Shown: positions 32,698 through 43,519 of the stretch, piece after piece | Numbering within the stretch: position 1 is the first letter of the stretch | How the letters are laid out: each line of letters begins with the position of its first letter | Source: Bicyclus anynana | Lineage: Eukaryota > Arthropoda > Insecta > Lepidoptera > Nymphalidae | Direction of reading: 5' to 3' | DNA length: 64,000 nt | NCBI RefSeq assembly: GCF_947172395.1 | Contig: NC_069097.1 | Span: 15,546,142 to 15,610,141 of the forward strand | Notes under the pieces: model-generated | What the model was told of the DNA's origin: nothing | Seen by the model: the letters and a program-made list of their open reading frames with translations, nothing else | Databases searched by the model: none | Made by a program: the position numbers and the translations under genes

Positions 32698-32810
32698 GCC
32701 CGACAACCTACGTTAAAGCAAAGTGGTAGGTCTAAGCTCCATATAGAAGCTCTCTCTCCAATAAAGAGGGAGGCCTTGTTAGGCCGTTAAAATAGGCCAA
32801 TAATGATAAA
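32698..32810 (+). mobile_element. SINE C 3' portion
   Basis: 'cgacaacctacgttaaagc', 'gtggtaggtctaagctcc' and 'aaataggccaataatgataa' match the 3' part of the element at 27861-28145. Confidence 0.5.
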
Positions 32811-33058
32811 AAAGAATATATGGCAAAAAAAACCAAAAGCGTGGCAACCCTAGCGGCTAATAACCCGGGGTTGTCCCTGCGACCAGCGCGCCGTACGTAC
32901 GTAAATAAACGGCGTAATGAAGCCTATTCATATATCAAATTATTTCTCCTGTTCCGAATTAAAAGCGATGACCTGCAAATTAATACTGTCCGCAAATAAA
33001 GCAGTCTGCACACGACAGCCGCCGGTTCTTAACCTGAACTCGTATTCCTTGTATTAAA

Positions 33059-33300
33059 TATTAGAGTACGCCCGCGACTTCGTCCGCGTGAACCTTGATG
33101 TAAGCTTTCAACCCCTATTTCACCCCCTTCTTATTTTATTTTCGCAACAAAAATATATCCTATAACCTTCTTCGTAATCGTGCTTATTTGTGCTTCGTGC
33201 TTATCGTGTGTTTTATTTGAATTCATTCAGTAGTGTCAGCGTGATTCCCGGTCAACAAAAAACACGGACAGACAGACGAAAAATAAAAAAAAAATGGGTT
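33059..33300 (-). mobile_element. Degraded Helitron-like or MITE-like repeat
   Basis: The minus-strand end 'cgcggacgaagtcgcgggcg' (33065-33085) is a common lepidopteran repeat terminus. The other side has 'cagacagacgaaaa'. The middle has diverged. Confidence 0.4.
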
Positions 33301-33770
33301 TTAATGTACTGAATTGGACGTGTTACAGTTTTATTATAAGTAGGTATAGATATAAACATCTATAGGCTTATTTCGAATCGAATTAATTTGAATCGTCAAT
33401 AGCTCCCAGTTATCTGTTACTAAAGTGTAGTTATAGTTAGTTAAGTAATAGTCCCAGGAGTAGAAGTTCAGTACACCTAGTTCAAATCCTTTTTTTTATT
33501 AGCAATTTATCTATTTCTCGTTCAATGCTTGTGTATAAATAGTAATAGTAACGGATTTTTAAAGTAGAACATCTCCGTCAAACATAATTTTTGCGTAATT
33601 TTAACCATTTACGAAGCGCTTAGCGCAACGCAAGGACTGCAGTCAAAAGGACTTTTTTTTCCGTTTTTTCTTCACTTTTTAACCGACTTCAAAAAAGAAG
33701 GAGTTTCTCAATTCGACCGTATAATTTTTTTTTAATCATACTGGTTGTAAGGTAGGTAATATTATACAAT

Positions 33771-33896
33771 CTACAGCCTTTTTCGATGAACGAGCTGGGC
33801 TATCCAACACAAAAATAACTTTTCAATTAGAACTAGTAGTTTCTGAGCGCATTCAACCAAACAAACAAACTTTCCAGCTTTACAATATTAATATAG
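33771..33896 (-). mobile_element. Lep1-like Helitron, 5' half
   Basis: On the minus strand it has 'tatattaatattgtaaagct', 'gtttgtttgtttggttgaat' and 'gggctgtagattg'-type sequence in the usual order. The GC-rich 3' end is missing. Confidence 0.5.
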
Positions 33897-34357
33897 GACA
33901 AACTAACTGCATATTTAAGAAATAGTGTTCAGTTTCCCTAAATGCCCCCGGCCTAAACTCCGATAATGAAATCTCCAAAATTCAAAGCAAATAAAATGCT
34001 AGCGAATTCAATGCGTTTGACAGTAGAGCGCGGCCATCTTGCATTGTCGTCTGCAAATGGCAGAGGTCAGGTATAAATAAAATTGGGGTGCTGACGTTTA
34101 GAACATCTGCGTTGTGTTATTATTAGGCAGTTAGCGATTATTGGAAGCTTATTGCAATTAGTAGGCGTATGCGATACAACTGCCTGTCAACAACAGTGTC
34201 GAAAAGGGGCCAAATTTGTACAATGTATGCTTAAATAAATCGAAAATTATGTCGATACATACAAATTAATATTGCATATGTTTTCGTTTCTTAGGTAGTA
34301 TTATGAATTGACTATATTTTGGTTTTGTTGCTGACAACGGGTATGCAATAGTAGATT

Positions 34358-34475
34358 GTTATACAAGGGGCTAAAAAGACCCATTATATACGAGGTATTT
34401 TTAGGGCCCGAGACGAAGGCGAGGGCCGCCTAAATAGAAACCGAGTTTATAATGGGTTTAGCCCCACGTGTTACA
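34358..34475. mobile_element. Fold-back element (imperfect palindrome, about 118 bp)
   Basis: Each arm holds 'ggggcta', then 'cccattata', then 'gaggtattt' (left) or its counterpart 'aaatagaaaccgag' (right), then 'ggcc'. The loop 'gagacgaaggcgag' is GC-rich. The whole reads as one long imperfect inverted repeat. Confidence 0.55.
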
Positions 34476-36295
34476 CTCTGCTTTTCACTACGATTGCGAG
34501 AAAATAAAATAGTTTAGTACAATATTGAATGATTTATTTTAATTGAAAATTAAATGTACAAAGTCTACAATTTTGGATATTAAGGGAGATGCTTTTACCC
34601 GGTAACATAATTTCCGACTACTTTGAAGATGAATAATGAATATATGAGGTAAATGGGAGATAATAGTTTAAAAAACTCCTTTCGTAAGTGAATCCATTCG
34701 TTGTTGTTTTCTTCACTTATTCAATTTTTCGTAGGTATCGTAGGTAAGTATTTAAGTAAATGCGTCTCGACCATGTTCCCATGTCTTCAAATCTCGCTCT
34801 ATTCGCAACTCAATAAAAAAATAAACGCATTCCACAGACAAGAACGCTGCATTTCATTCCAATTTAAAGTTTTTTATTTATTTTTCAAAACAATCAGGGC
34901 CTTACCTATAATGATTCTATTTTCGAATAAAACCTCCTCCGTAGGCTATTACTTGGCTAGTACTCGTAATAGACAAGAATTAAAAAAAACAAAATTACTT
35001 TAGCCCCTAGAGGCTAATATGCTTGTTTAGGCCCGCTGTGGAGTGGTAATATGACGGTGTTTTTGAGCAAGAGTAGTGAAAAATTGTATTTGGTCACGTT
35101 TAGTTGAGTCTTTCCTTCCTTGAGGGTACAAGTCTGGCACATAAAGAAAAAAAATATCCAAAAGATGAGTTTTATTGCAATGTGCTTTCGCCTCCGCCAG
35201 TTGAAAATTGTTGATAATACAATTTTTAACATTTTTTTTTAAGAAATCAAAAATATGCGCGCCGACATGTAGGTACCGGGACTATGAAAAAATCTCTAAA
35301 TAAACACACTAACAGTATGTAGTAGGTACCTACTAGTATGTAAAAATAGAGTCAATACTAATAAATGGCCAGGTGTGCTTATGATCCTGTCGCCAATACA
35401 CGTGCTAAAAATATACACAACACCCAATTGCAGAAACCACGATTAAGCCTGGTAAAACACAGACTAAAGCATTTTAAGCTGAGATAATGGTTCGATAATT
35501 GAAACTACAGTTATGGAGCGACCGCACTCATCGCGATAACCCAAATGCTCGCGTTACTGCGATGTGTGCGGTTGTGCGGTTAAATATTCACGAATACTTC
35601 GGAGTTTGTAAACTTTGGGCGAAGAAAGGGAACTTCGCTCCGACTTAGCGCGCATTATAGCGATTTATGTGGATAATATTCCTGTCGTAAGTATAATAAT
35701 ATAATATCATGATATGTTTCTGAGGATAATATAATAATAATTCAAAATAAAATATTACAAAATTATATTTCTAAAATGGAGAGTTTTTTTTTTTGTAAAT
35801 GGCTTATCTCTAAATTTCTGCATATCTCACAATTTTCATCAATATAACCTCCTTGAATCCAGTTCAGTAAAAATCCAAATCCAATCGATACCTTCAATAT
35901 TGTCATACTTATAACATCAGCGTACCTACTTTAATACCATTAATCAGCCGATTACCTAATTCAATCACTCAACAGCATTACAGAAACCGGTTCAAAAACA
36001 TTACAGTCCATTCACATGCGCTGTCAAAAGATAAAACTGTACAACAAAATGTAAAATAGAAACGGTGCTGTAAAAATAGTCAGTCGTTAGCAAGAGATTT
36101 ACTAATGGGAGTATGAATGAAAGTTTTCAGTGCGGCCGATCCTAATATATTTTGACACTGAGCGAGCGTATATCATTATAGTTCTAAATTATTACTTTTC
36201 AATTTTGTTTTTAAATCAATCAATTTTCTTTTCAACTTTGACATAGTTATAATAACTTCGGTTTCTAGGGTCAATATAGAGCCTAATCATCTTAA
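34476..36295. other. No supported feature
   Basis: AT-rich. 'ttagcccctagaggctaa' near 35001 is a small palindrome that shares 'agcccc' with the fold-back element upstream and could mark its other boundary. Open frames here look like AT-rich noise. Confidence 0.35.
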
Positions 36296-36686
36296 TATAC
36301 AGGGTGATTCGGTCTTTAGTGCGGATATTTTTTTTCGTGGTTCTGTATCATTAATAGAATATAAATCTACAAACAGTTCGATACATTTTATGTAATTTTT
36401 TTTTTAATTTATGTCTCTAAAATAACAAAATAATGTACATATTATTACTAAACAAGATATATTCAGCTTAAAAGTGATCTGGTGACGTCCTTTAGGTATC
36501 AAACGAAAATAAAATAAACGCACAATAGAGTGACCCTAAAATTCTGTTCAAAAGTAAATAACTTTAGCTAACGATAATTTTGTTATTTTTGAGTTAAAAA
36601 AAAAAAGAAAAAATACGTGATCATTAAATTTTGTTTATGAACAAAATATAAAAATATCCGCACTAAAAAAATTTTCTTCCTGTATA
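36296..36686. mobile_element. 383-bp MITE with CAGG...CCTG ends and TATA duplication
   Basis: The left end starts CAGGGTGATTCGG at 36300 and the right end finishes TCTTCCTG at 36682. Both are flanked by TATA (36296-36299 and 36683-36686). The inverted arms share 'ttagtgcggatattttt' and its complement 'aaaaatatccgcactaa'. The interior is AT-rich and has no ORF. Confidence 0.65.
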
Positions 36687-36689
36687 AAT

Positions 36690-37030
36690 GCGAAAGGTCA
36701 TTTATCACGAAATCTTAAAAACCGCTTGAGGTAAAAAGATGAAATTTGGCAGGGAGGTAGTTTATAGATAGAAGAGGTTCACTAAAAATGGATTTGGCGA
36801 GAGGTTAATTAAGTTAAATTAAGGAGGTCTAAGGGCGGATGAAGAAGCAGGCGTCCGCTATAAGAAGTCCTCCGTCCTCCGTCTATAAGACTCCGTCTAT
36901 TAGAGCTTAATACTCGAGGACGGGCAAAGGATCTGAATGGATAGATAGTCTGGAATATCACATACTGTTATCCCAATATTCTCACGATAACGAGATCAGA
37001 GCAGGTGAAGCCGCGGGACATAACTAGTTT
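36690..37030 (+). repeat. Degraded interspersed repeat
   Basis: 'cgaaaggtcatttatcacg', 'gatgaaatttggcagggagg' and the ending 'gtgaagccgcgggacataac' match in part the minus-strand repeat at 47040-47190 ('tgccaaatctcat', 'cctcctccc'). The class is uncertain. Confidence 0.4.
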
Positions 37031-38184
37031 TGCGTAAACACCGAGAGCCGTTGCAGGAGGTCGTCATCAAGTCTGCAGCGTCCTTATGGATGTAAGCAGT
37101 GAAAAAAAATATCAAAACTATGCCCATAACCATATTTTATCCCTAAGCGCGTTGCAATCTTGACTCGCGTTGTAAAACATCGTGAATGACTGGTATTATT
37201 CTACAACAAAATCCTAAATTATTGCAAGCTGGAAATCAAACCCAAGACTTTTCAGATACAAAACTTTGTATTCCCATCTGTGCCGAAGTTTGGTCTGTAG
37301 AAAACGGCTGACAAACGCCATAACAGCATTTTAGTCAGTTTTGGTACCATCAGACCAAACCAGAACGAAGTAGAAAATAACTACAAAGCACAATAAACCT
37401 GTTAAAAAAATAAAGTTCCGACCGCTCATAGTGTCAGCGCGCGACTCGCACTAAACGTGTCATAAATCGTAACATAACCGTGCGTTAGCACAGGAATAAA
37501 CACCACAAGCCGGCTACACACGCGGCGGTTTGTCGCGACTTTAATACACGCAACAGTGGGTCGAGTGAGGCCTCAAGAGTTACTTCTTGACCCTGATAAA
37601 GCACAGGAATCACACGTCCCTGGATCATATACTTTCAGCCCATCAGGACTGAGGCATCTTGGCCTATGGGTCTCCTAGTGTAGTCACGGAGTCCCTTGTA
37701 GACTGTAATATGTCATCACTATATGCGTTACATATACTTCTACTTATAATTTATATCAATATCGCTGTTTGTTTATTTTTAGGGAGGTGTGATTTTATCT
37801 TTTAGTTTATTTCTACTTTTCTGTTTTATATTGTCGCTACACCATTATAAAATTTAAATTACAATAAATACGCTCAAACTTTAAGAAACTGTAAAGTGAT
37901 ATTTTTTTATTTTCTAACCAATATCTAAACTGCAGAGATTCATTGTACCTGAAAATTGAAGATTAGTAATTGTTTTTATTTAGAAAGTTTACACGCTTAT
38001 CCATCGCGGCGTTTCTCCCGCCGCGTGTGTTTCGAGCGTATCAGCGTACCTATAATTATAGCGCGGACGGATTTACGTGTGATACCGGAGTGAAGCAGCT
38101 CACAAATATCATCTCACTTCTTTCACAACTTCCTGCCGCTATCACACGCGTGAATAGTGAATGTAGCTTTTTGTTTTGAGACGT

Positions 38185-38306
38185 TATACAGGATGCTCGG
38201 CAGTATTTCCCATAATTTCAAGGTGTTGACGAGTCCACTTTTAGGAAATTTTCGGTAAAGAATATAACCCCACAGTTAAGGGAAATACTCCCCAGCACCC
38301 TGTATA
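38185..38306. mobile_element. 114-bp MITE with CAGG...CCTG ends and TATA duplication
   Basis: The left arm 'caggatgctcggcagtattt' and right arm 'aaatactccccagcaccctg' are inverted repeats over 25 bp with a few mismatches. TATA lies at 38185-38188 and 38303-38306. The end structure is the same as at 36296-36686, but the interior differs. Confidence 0.7.
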
Positions 38307-38693
38307 ATTTCACCTTTATTTGGAAACAAGACTTTTTTTCTCCCACTCCACTCTCGACACCAAGATACACGAGGCGCTGCAAATCGCGATACGATGCAAG
38401 GAGGAGGATTTCTTTTTTTTACTATATTTTTAATACGCTAACTGTCACATCAATGAATAAAGAAAGAAAGACACGTTTACTTTAAAAATACGATATAAAA
38501 TAGATTCATTCACATCAACCGCCGTTTGGCTTTTTTTTTTTTTTTTTTTTTTTTTTTCAGGAGGAAAAAAATCCTCATGGACATCCTGAACCGGATAGTG
38601 CCGGACTCCTACCGGCTAAAAAAAGCCCCTCCTGACCCCAAGGCGTTGGTGTTCCTGCCAATTCGACCTACCACCAACACCCCTGTCTATGTA

Positions 38694-41624
38694 TCACCGA
38701 GCTCTATTTTTTTCTCTTTCGTCCTTCTCTTTACACTTTATAATTCCTTCCAGATAAAAACTTATAGCTTCCCATTTCTCTTTCGTCTCCAGCATTATGC
38801 TGGTTAGATTTCCAACTTCTATTTTGCTCCCAACTTGACGTTTTACTATTTCTCTCTGTTGTTCAAAATTTGGGCAGTGAAATATAGCGTGTTCCGCATC
38901 ATCTTCCCCTGGGCAGTACATGCATTCAGCGGAATCTCTTTTTTTTATGCGTTTCAGGTACTGCATAAAGACTCCGTGCCCTGTGAAGCACTGTGTCATC
39001 CAGAATGTTAGGTGTCCATGCTTTCTATTCACCCACCCCTGTATGTCGTAAATCAGTCTGTGAGTCCAGCGCCCACTTGTTGACTGGTCCCACTCATTTT
39101 GCCACTTCTGTAGTGTAGTGTCCCTAGCTTTATTTCTTTCCTCTGGCAGTTGTCCGTACGTGGATGTCCGTTCGTGAGCCAGCAGGTGAGCTGGTATGAG
39201 GTTCGCTAAAACGAGGGCAGCATCCGTGGCGATGGTTTTGTATGCACAACACGTTCTTAAAGCCATTATTCTTTGGGCACTCAGCATTGTCCTTTTATAG
39301 ATTTCTTTATCCAATGCTGTTGCCCATACTGGTGCTGCATACATTATTGTAGACTGCATTGCCAGAGCCAGTGTCCTTCGTTTCCCTGAGCTGGGCCCGC
39401 GAGTGTTTGGTAAAATCGTGCTGAGGGCCCTTGTGGTTTTTTGGGCTTTCTTACACGCTTTATTTATGTGTTTACCAAAGTTAAGACTTGTGTCAAGAAT
39501 CACTCCCAGGTAAGTGATGTTAGGGGCTGGTATTACCTCTGTAGTTCCACATTTAAAGACGTTGTCCCTATTCAGCCTTCTATTAAAAATAATAGCCACG
39601 GTCTTTTCGGGTGCTATCTCTAACTCATTGTACTCCATCCAGAGCATTATGTTGTAAAGGGTCTCGTTACCTTTTCTAATTAGGTCTTCAGCATTTTTAG
39701 CAGTCACTGAAATTGCTAAGTCATCCGCATAGCATATTAACTTGACACCCTCCGGCACTTCCACTGACATTACGTCATTGTACATTATGTTCCAGAGAGT
39801 TGGACCGAGTACGGACCCTTGCGGTACGCCCCCACCGATCTTGACTTGGACTCCCTTTTTAATTTGTATATATCTATGCTCTAGATAGTCCATTATGGTG
39901 TTTGTTATGTAACTACTAATTTGCCGTTTTTTAAGTTTATATACTATTTTCGGCCAGGATGCCGTGTTAAATGCGTTACGAACATCTACCAGTACTAGGC
40001 TGTTCCAATGATTATTCTTTTGTGCCTGTCTTGCTAATCTTATCACTTCCTTTAATGCGTCAATCGTAGTCCTTCCTTTTCTGAAGCCGTATTGGTTTTC
40101 ATGTAGACCTCCATTTTTTTCGACCTCATGTATGAGCCTAGTGTTCAAAAGTGTCTCATATACTTTGGCTAGGACGTTGATCAGGCAGATCGGTCTATAT
40201 TTACATGGTTCGTTTGGGCACTTTTTGGGCTTATCAAGTAGGATTAGCTTCGACACTTTCCACTGCTCTGGGAATTTTTCCATTTCTAGGAGCCCGTTGA
40301 AAAGCTGTACAAAATACAGTGGATATCCTAATATGGCGTGTTGCACGACTTCCGATGGTACTGAGTCTGGGCCTGGGGCTTTCCCTTTTTTAATTGTCTT
40401 CGCGACTTTTCTAATTTCATCTACAGTTATCTTTTGCTCATCTAGATCGTCCGTTTCTTTGTTGCGGACCACTCTCTTCAGTTCTTTGGGTTCAGACGTT
40501 ATAAATAACTCCTTAGAGACTTTAAGTTTTTCGTCCAGGGGTAAAGTTCTTTTGGGGTTAGGGAGCTGCAGTTGATTTTTGACTATTTTGTAAGCATCCC
40601 CAAAGACATCAATCTCTAGGTTGTTGCAAAGATTTCTCCACATAGATGCCTTTGCCGATATAATTTCTCTCTTGAGTTCGTTTTTAAGTGTCTTGTATTC
40701 AAGTATTAGTTCTTCCTTTCTCTCCTTGTTTTTGCACCTTTGAAATTTTCGCCTCATAGTTCTGACATCCCTTATTTTCTTTTGTATATTTTGTGTCCAC
40801 CAATAGGGTAACTTGAAGTTGTCATCGCATCTTATTCGTGGTGTGCTTTTCTTATAAGCCGCTATTAGTGCTTTGTCACATTCTTCTTGGTTAATTTCTT
40901 TGCCCTTTACTATTTCTTTAAATGTCAAAATAAATAAATCACTGTCAGTTTGTCCATAAGTATACTTTGGCCTGTCTTTTACCTTATTTAAAATATTTGT
41001 TATTATGATCCTGTGGTCACTCATAGAGACATCTTCTTCTAGAACTCTCCATTCAACTGTTTTTGTAAGCACGTTATCACTTACAAAGGTCATATCGATA
41101 TAGGATTTCCCGTTATGACGAACACAAGTAGGCACCTTACCATCGTTAAGTATGTTCAGTTCTAGAGACTGTACCCATTCGAGTAATTCAATGCCCTTTC
41201 TCGTTGTTGTATTCCCACCCCAGCATACATGCTTAGAATTAAAGTCTCCCGTTACGATAAGTTTGTTTGAGGGTGATGTTTTTAGATCTTGTTGTATGTT
41301 TCCTAGGATATTGCGGAACTCTTCAGGAGAGCATTTGTTGGGACTTATATATGTACTGTATAATGAAACATCTTCCGTCTCAACGCAGATAAAGCAGCCC
41401 ACTGAGCGGTATTTTATTACGTCGTATACTTTGCTGTAGTTAATTATCATGGCACTTTGGTCTTCACTGACATAATAGTGTTTATTATTGGTTTTGCACT
41501 TCGAAAGGTTAGGTTCACTTAGAGCTATAAAATCACATTTCTTCTCTGAGGCTACTACTAAGGCCATATCATGGGCACTTAAACTCCTGTTCGCGTTTAA
41601 CTGTAGGACTCTGAATGTGATTGT
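38694..41624 (-). CDS. LINE-3 ORF2: endonuclease-reverse transcriptase (R1 clade)
   Basis: The frame is open from 41624 after a TAA at 41625-41627. The first ATG is at 41567 (957 residues from there). Nineteen codons upstream of that ATG already read like the start of an R1-type endonuclease ('LQLNANRSLSAHD'), so true initiation is probably not at that ATG. Endonuclease blocks: 'DFIALSEPNLS', 'VTGDFNSKHVCWGG', 'SYIDMTFV' and 'MSDHRIIITN'. Reverse transcriptase blocks: 'IKKGKAPGPDSVPSEV', 'YRPICLINVLAKVYETLL', 'VDVRNAFNTASW', 'GGGVPQGSVLGPTLW', and YADD with D615 and D616 (numbered from 41567). The C-terminal 'CMYCPGEDDAEHAIFHCPNF' is a C-x2-C-x7-H-x4-C knuckle. It overlaps the end of ORF1 by 28 bp in another frame, which points to coupled translation. 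No internal stop or frameshift is seen. Confidence 0.85.
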   Translation of the reverse strand, partial: TITFRVLQLNANRSLSAHDMALVVASEKKCDFIALSEPNLSKCKTNNKHYYVSEDQSAMIINYSKVYDVIKYRSVGCFICVETEDVSLYSTYISPNKCSPEEFRNILGNIQQDLKTSPSNKLIVTGDFNSKHVCWGGNTTTRKGIELLEWVQSLELNILNDGKVPTCVRHNGKSYIDMTFVSDNVLTKTVEWRVLEEDVSMSDHRIIITNILNKVKDRPKYTYGQTDSDLFILTFKEIVKGKEINQEECDKALIAAYKKSTPRIRCDDNFKLPYWWTQNIQKKIRDVRTMRRKFQRCKNKERKEELILEYKTLKNELKREIISAKASMWRNLCNNLEIDVFGDAYKIVKNQLQLPNPKRTLPLDEKLKVSKELFITSEPKELKRVVRNKETDDLDEQKITVDEIRKVAKTIKKGKAPGPDSVPSEVVQHAILGYPLYFVQLFNGLLEMEKFPEQWKVSKLILLDKPKKCPNEPCKYRPICLINVLAKVYETLLNTRLIHEVEKNGGLHENQYGFRKGRTTIDALKEVIRLARQAQKNNHWNSLVLVDVRNAFNTASWPKIVYKLKKRQISSYITNTIMDYLEHRYIQIKKGVQVKIGGGVPQGSVLGPTLWNIMYNDVMSVEVPEGVKLICYADDLAISVTAKNAEDLIRKGNETLYNIMLWMEYNELEIAPEKTVAIIFNRRLNRDNVFKCGTTEVIPAPNITYLGVILDTSLNFGKHINKACKKAQKTTRALSTILPNTRGPSSGKRRTLALAMQSTIMYAAPVWATALDKEIYKRTMLSAQRIMALRTCCAYKTIATDAALVLANLIPAHLLAHERTSTYGQLPEERNKARDTTLQKWQNEWDQSTSGRWTHRLIYDIQGWVNRKHGHLTFWMTQCFTGHGVFMQYLKRIKKRDSAECMYCPGEDDAEHAIFHCPNFEQQREIVKRQVGSKIEVGNLTSIMLETKEKWEAISFYLEGIIKCKEKDEREKNRAR

Positions 41625-43519
41625 TTATTTAACATCATGTCTCTTTGTCTCTTAATATTGTTTCTGGCAGTGGCCAGAGCTTGTTGGAAGTACTTACATC
41701 TACCACTGCCCGATGAGTGGCCTTCTGTTTTACATAAAGGGCAGTAAGCTTCATTAGTGCAGTCCTTAGCTAGATGTCCATCTTGAGCACAGGAGTGGCA
41801 TTTTTTACTTCTGTCGACATTCTTGCATTTCGGTGCTATGTGATCATGAGCCCAGCAGCGGTAACACTTTGGAACTTCAATTCTTTGTTGGATGTAGCAT
41901 ATGCTTAATCCTATCCTAATTTTGTTAGCTTCCATAATTCTTTCTGCGTCTTTTTTATCAAGCACTATTGTAGCAATTTGGTTGCCGTTCTTCATTGGTC
42001 TTAAAGATTTAATTTCCATTTTTTCTGGTGACTGAACCAGATTCGTATTTTGAATTGCTATTTTTATTTCTTCTTTGTCTGCGATGCTATCGATATCCTT
42101 GACATGTAGTACATATTTCTTGGTGCTAGAGAATGCCTTTATTTTTGTATCTTGTACTATATCTTTAATAGTTTTAGACACTTCCTCTGCATTTTCATCT
42201 ACTTTTACTATAATGTCACCTTTATTTGTTTTTCTAACCCCTTTTATTTGATCTAAAACCTCGCTCCCTTTTAAACCAAGTTTTAATTTCTTTAACACAT
42301 TGGCATATGAGTCTGAATCTCCTTTAATAACTATTATTTCTTCTTTTTTCTTGTTAGTATGTTTACTACTTTCTTTTAAAGTTTTATTCTTTTGTGTTCT
42401 CATAAATATCGTGGTCTCTGTATTATGAAATATAGTTTGCAGAATTTTTTTCATTGCATCCGTTGTCACTCCCTGCGGTTTGACAACTGAGATTTCCTTC
42501 ATGTCATACTTCGTTCCAATGTTTTTCATTTCTTCGCATAGCTTATAAAAGTCACGTTGTGTCCTTCCATCTTGCTTGGTAGAGTCGTAGAAAAAAACAA
42601 CGATTTTATTTGTTTTGGTTACTTTCTGCTCGGAGGCCAGGACGGTTACCGTTTGCTCTATAATGCTGTATCTCTCGCCTTCGCAGGTTATACTCTCTCC
42701 CTCTAATATTTCGGGATACCTGTTGAGCACTCTTCTACTGAACTTTGATAGTGACTTTTTCTGCTCGTCGCAGAAATATACGACGTTACTAGAGGTATGT
42801 TTAAATATATCTCCATGGTCTATTTTTATGTTTCTGAAACTATTTTGAGTCCATTCTAGGTTGATCTTGGTCAGTAGATCATCGTAATCTTTTATTTCTT
42901 GGTCGTTAATATCGTATTTCTTATCTTTTTTGTAACCCATGCCCTCTCCACTTTCTTCCTCAAACCTTTTTTCATATACTTGTTTAATATTTTCTATCTG
43001 CTCAGCTAATTCCGAGACCCGCTTTTCTTGTTTTTCCTTATACGTATTAAAGTCTTTCTGTAGATCGTAGAACTTGGCCATATCGTACTTATATTTCGTC
43101 ACCACCTGTCTGACTAGGCTTGTTAAGTCTAGTGCGAACTTTTTAATTTCTTGGTGTACTTTTTTGTTTTCTCTCGTGAACTTTGCTAGGCCTTCGACTT
43201 TTTCTTGGATTTTCATTAGCTCCGCCGGTGTTTCTATTTCATGCGGCTCTATAGAGGTAGGGCTAGAAACTTTTTTGCGTTTCTTTGGCCGTCTTTCTTC
43301 TGTAATCGGGCTTTTGATTGGTGTAACTACGATTTCATATTTACCTGTTTCTCCAGTCTCTTCAGAAGCGTCACTACCGATATTTACACTGTCTGACACT
43401 TTTGTGTTTCCTGGTGGGGTCCGTTGTATGTTGCCCCGTTTTGCGAATGGGTCTGCTATCTCTTCGAAGATCTCTAATTTTTCTCTTCTTCTCCAGTCGA
43501 TTTTGCTGCACGGAGTTTT
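41597..43519 (-). CDS. LINE-3 ORF1: gag-like RNA-binding protein with three CCHC knuckles
   Basis: The frame is open from 43519 to the stop at 41597. The first ATG is at 43214-43216. About 101 codons before it are protein-like, including 'EEIADPFAKRGNIQRTPPG' and a basic 'RRPKKRKKV' that could be a nuclear signal. An in-frame TAA at 43520-43522 excludes an upstream start. The middle has a long coiled-coil candidate around 'LQKDFNTYKEKQEKRVSELA'. The C-terminus carries 'CYRCWAHDHIAPKC', 'CHSCAQDGHLAKDC' and 'CPLCKTEGHSSGSGRC', three CCHC knuckles as in R1/TRAS/SART ORF1. The likely role is binding and packaging element RNA. Either initiation is non-AUG or the start codon was lost. The alternative start at GTG 43399 gives 600 residues. 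Confidence 0.8.
   Translation of the reverse strand, partial: KTPCSKIDWRRREKLEIFEEIADPFAKRGNIQRTPPGNTKVSDSVNIGSDASEETGETGKYEIVVTPIKSPITEERRPKKRKKVSSPTSIEPHEIETPAELMKIQEKVEGLAKFTRENKKVHQEIKKFALDLTSLVRQVVTKYKYDMAKFYDLQKDFNTYKEKQEKRVSELAEQIENIKQVYEKRFEEESGEGMGYKKDKKYDINDQEIKDYDDLLTKINLEWTQNSFRNIKIDHGDIFKHTSSNVVYFCDEQKKSLSKFSRRVLNRYPEILEGESITCEGERYSIIEQTVTVLASEQKVTKTNKIVVFFYDSTKQDGRTQRDFYKLCEEMKNIGTKYDMKEISVVKPQGVTTDAMKKILQTIFHNTETTIFMRTQKNKTLKESSKHTNKKKEEIIVIKGDSDSYANVLKKLKLGLKGSEVLDQIKGVRKTNKGDIIVKVDENAEEVSKTIKDIVQDTKIKAFSSTKKYVLHVKDIDSIADKEEIKIAIQNTNLVQSPEKMEIKSLRPMKNGNQIATIVLDKKDAERIMEANKIRIGLSICYIQQRIEVPKCYRCWAHDHIAPKCKNVDRSKKCHSCAQDGHLAKDCTNEAYCPLCKTEGHSSGSGRCKYFQQALATARNNIKRQRDMMLNKQSHSESYS

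Noticed and set aside
38526..38807. Plus-strand open frame starting in the T run at the LINE-3 3' end
   Set aside because: It begins in the poly(A) tail read backwards and overlaps LINE-3 ORF2 antisense.
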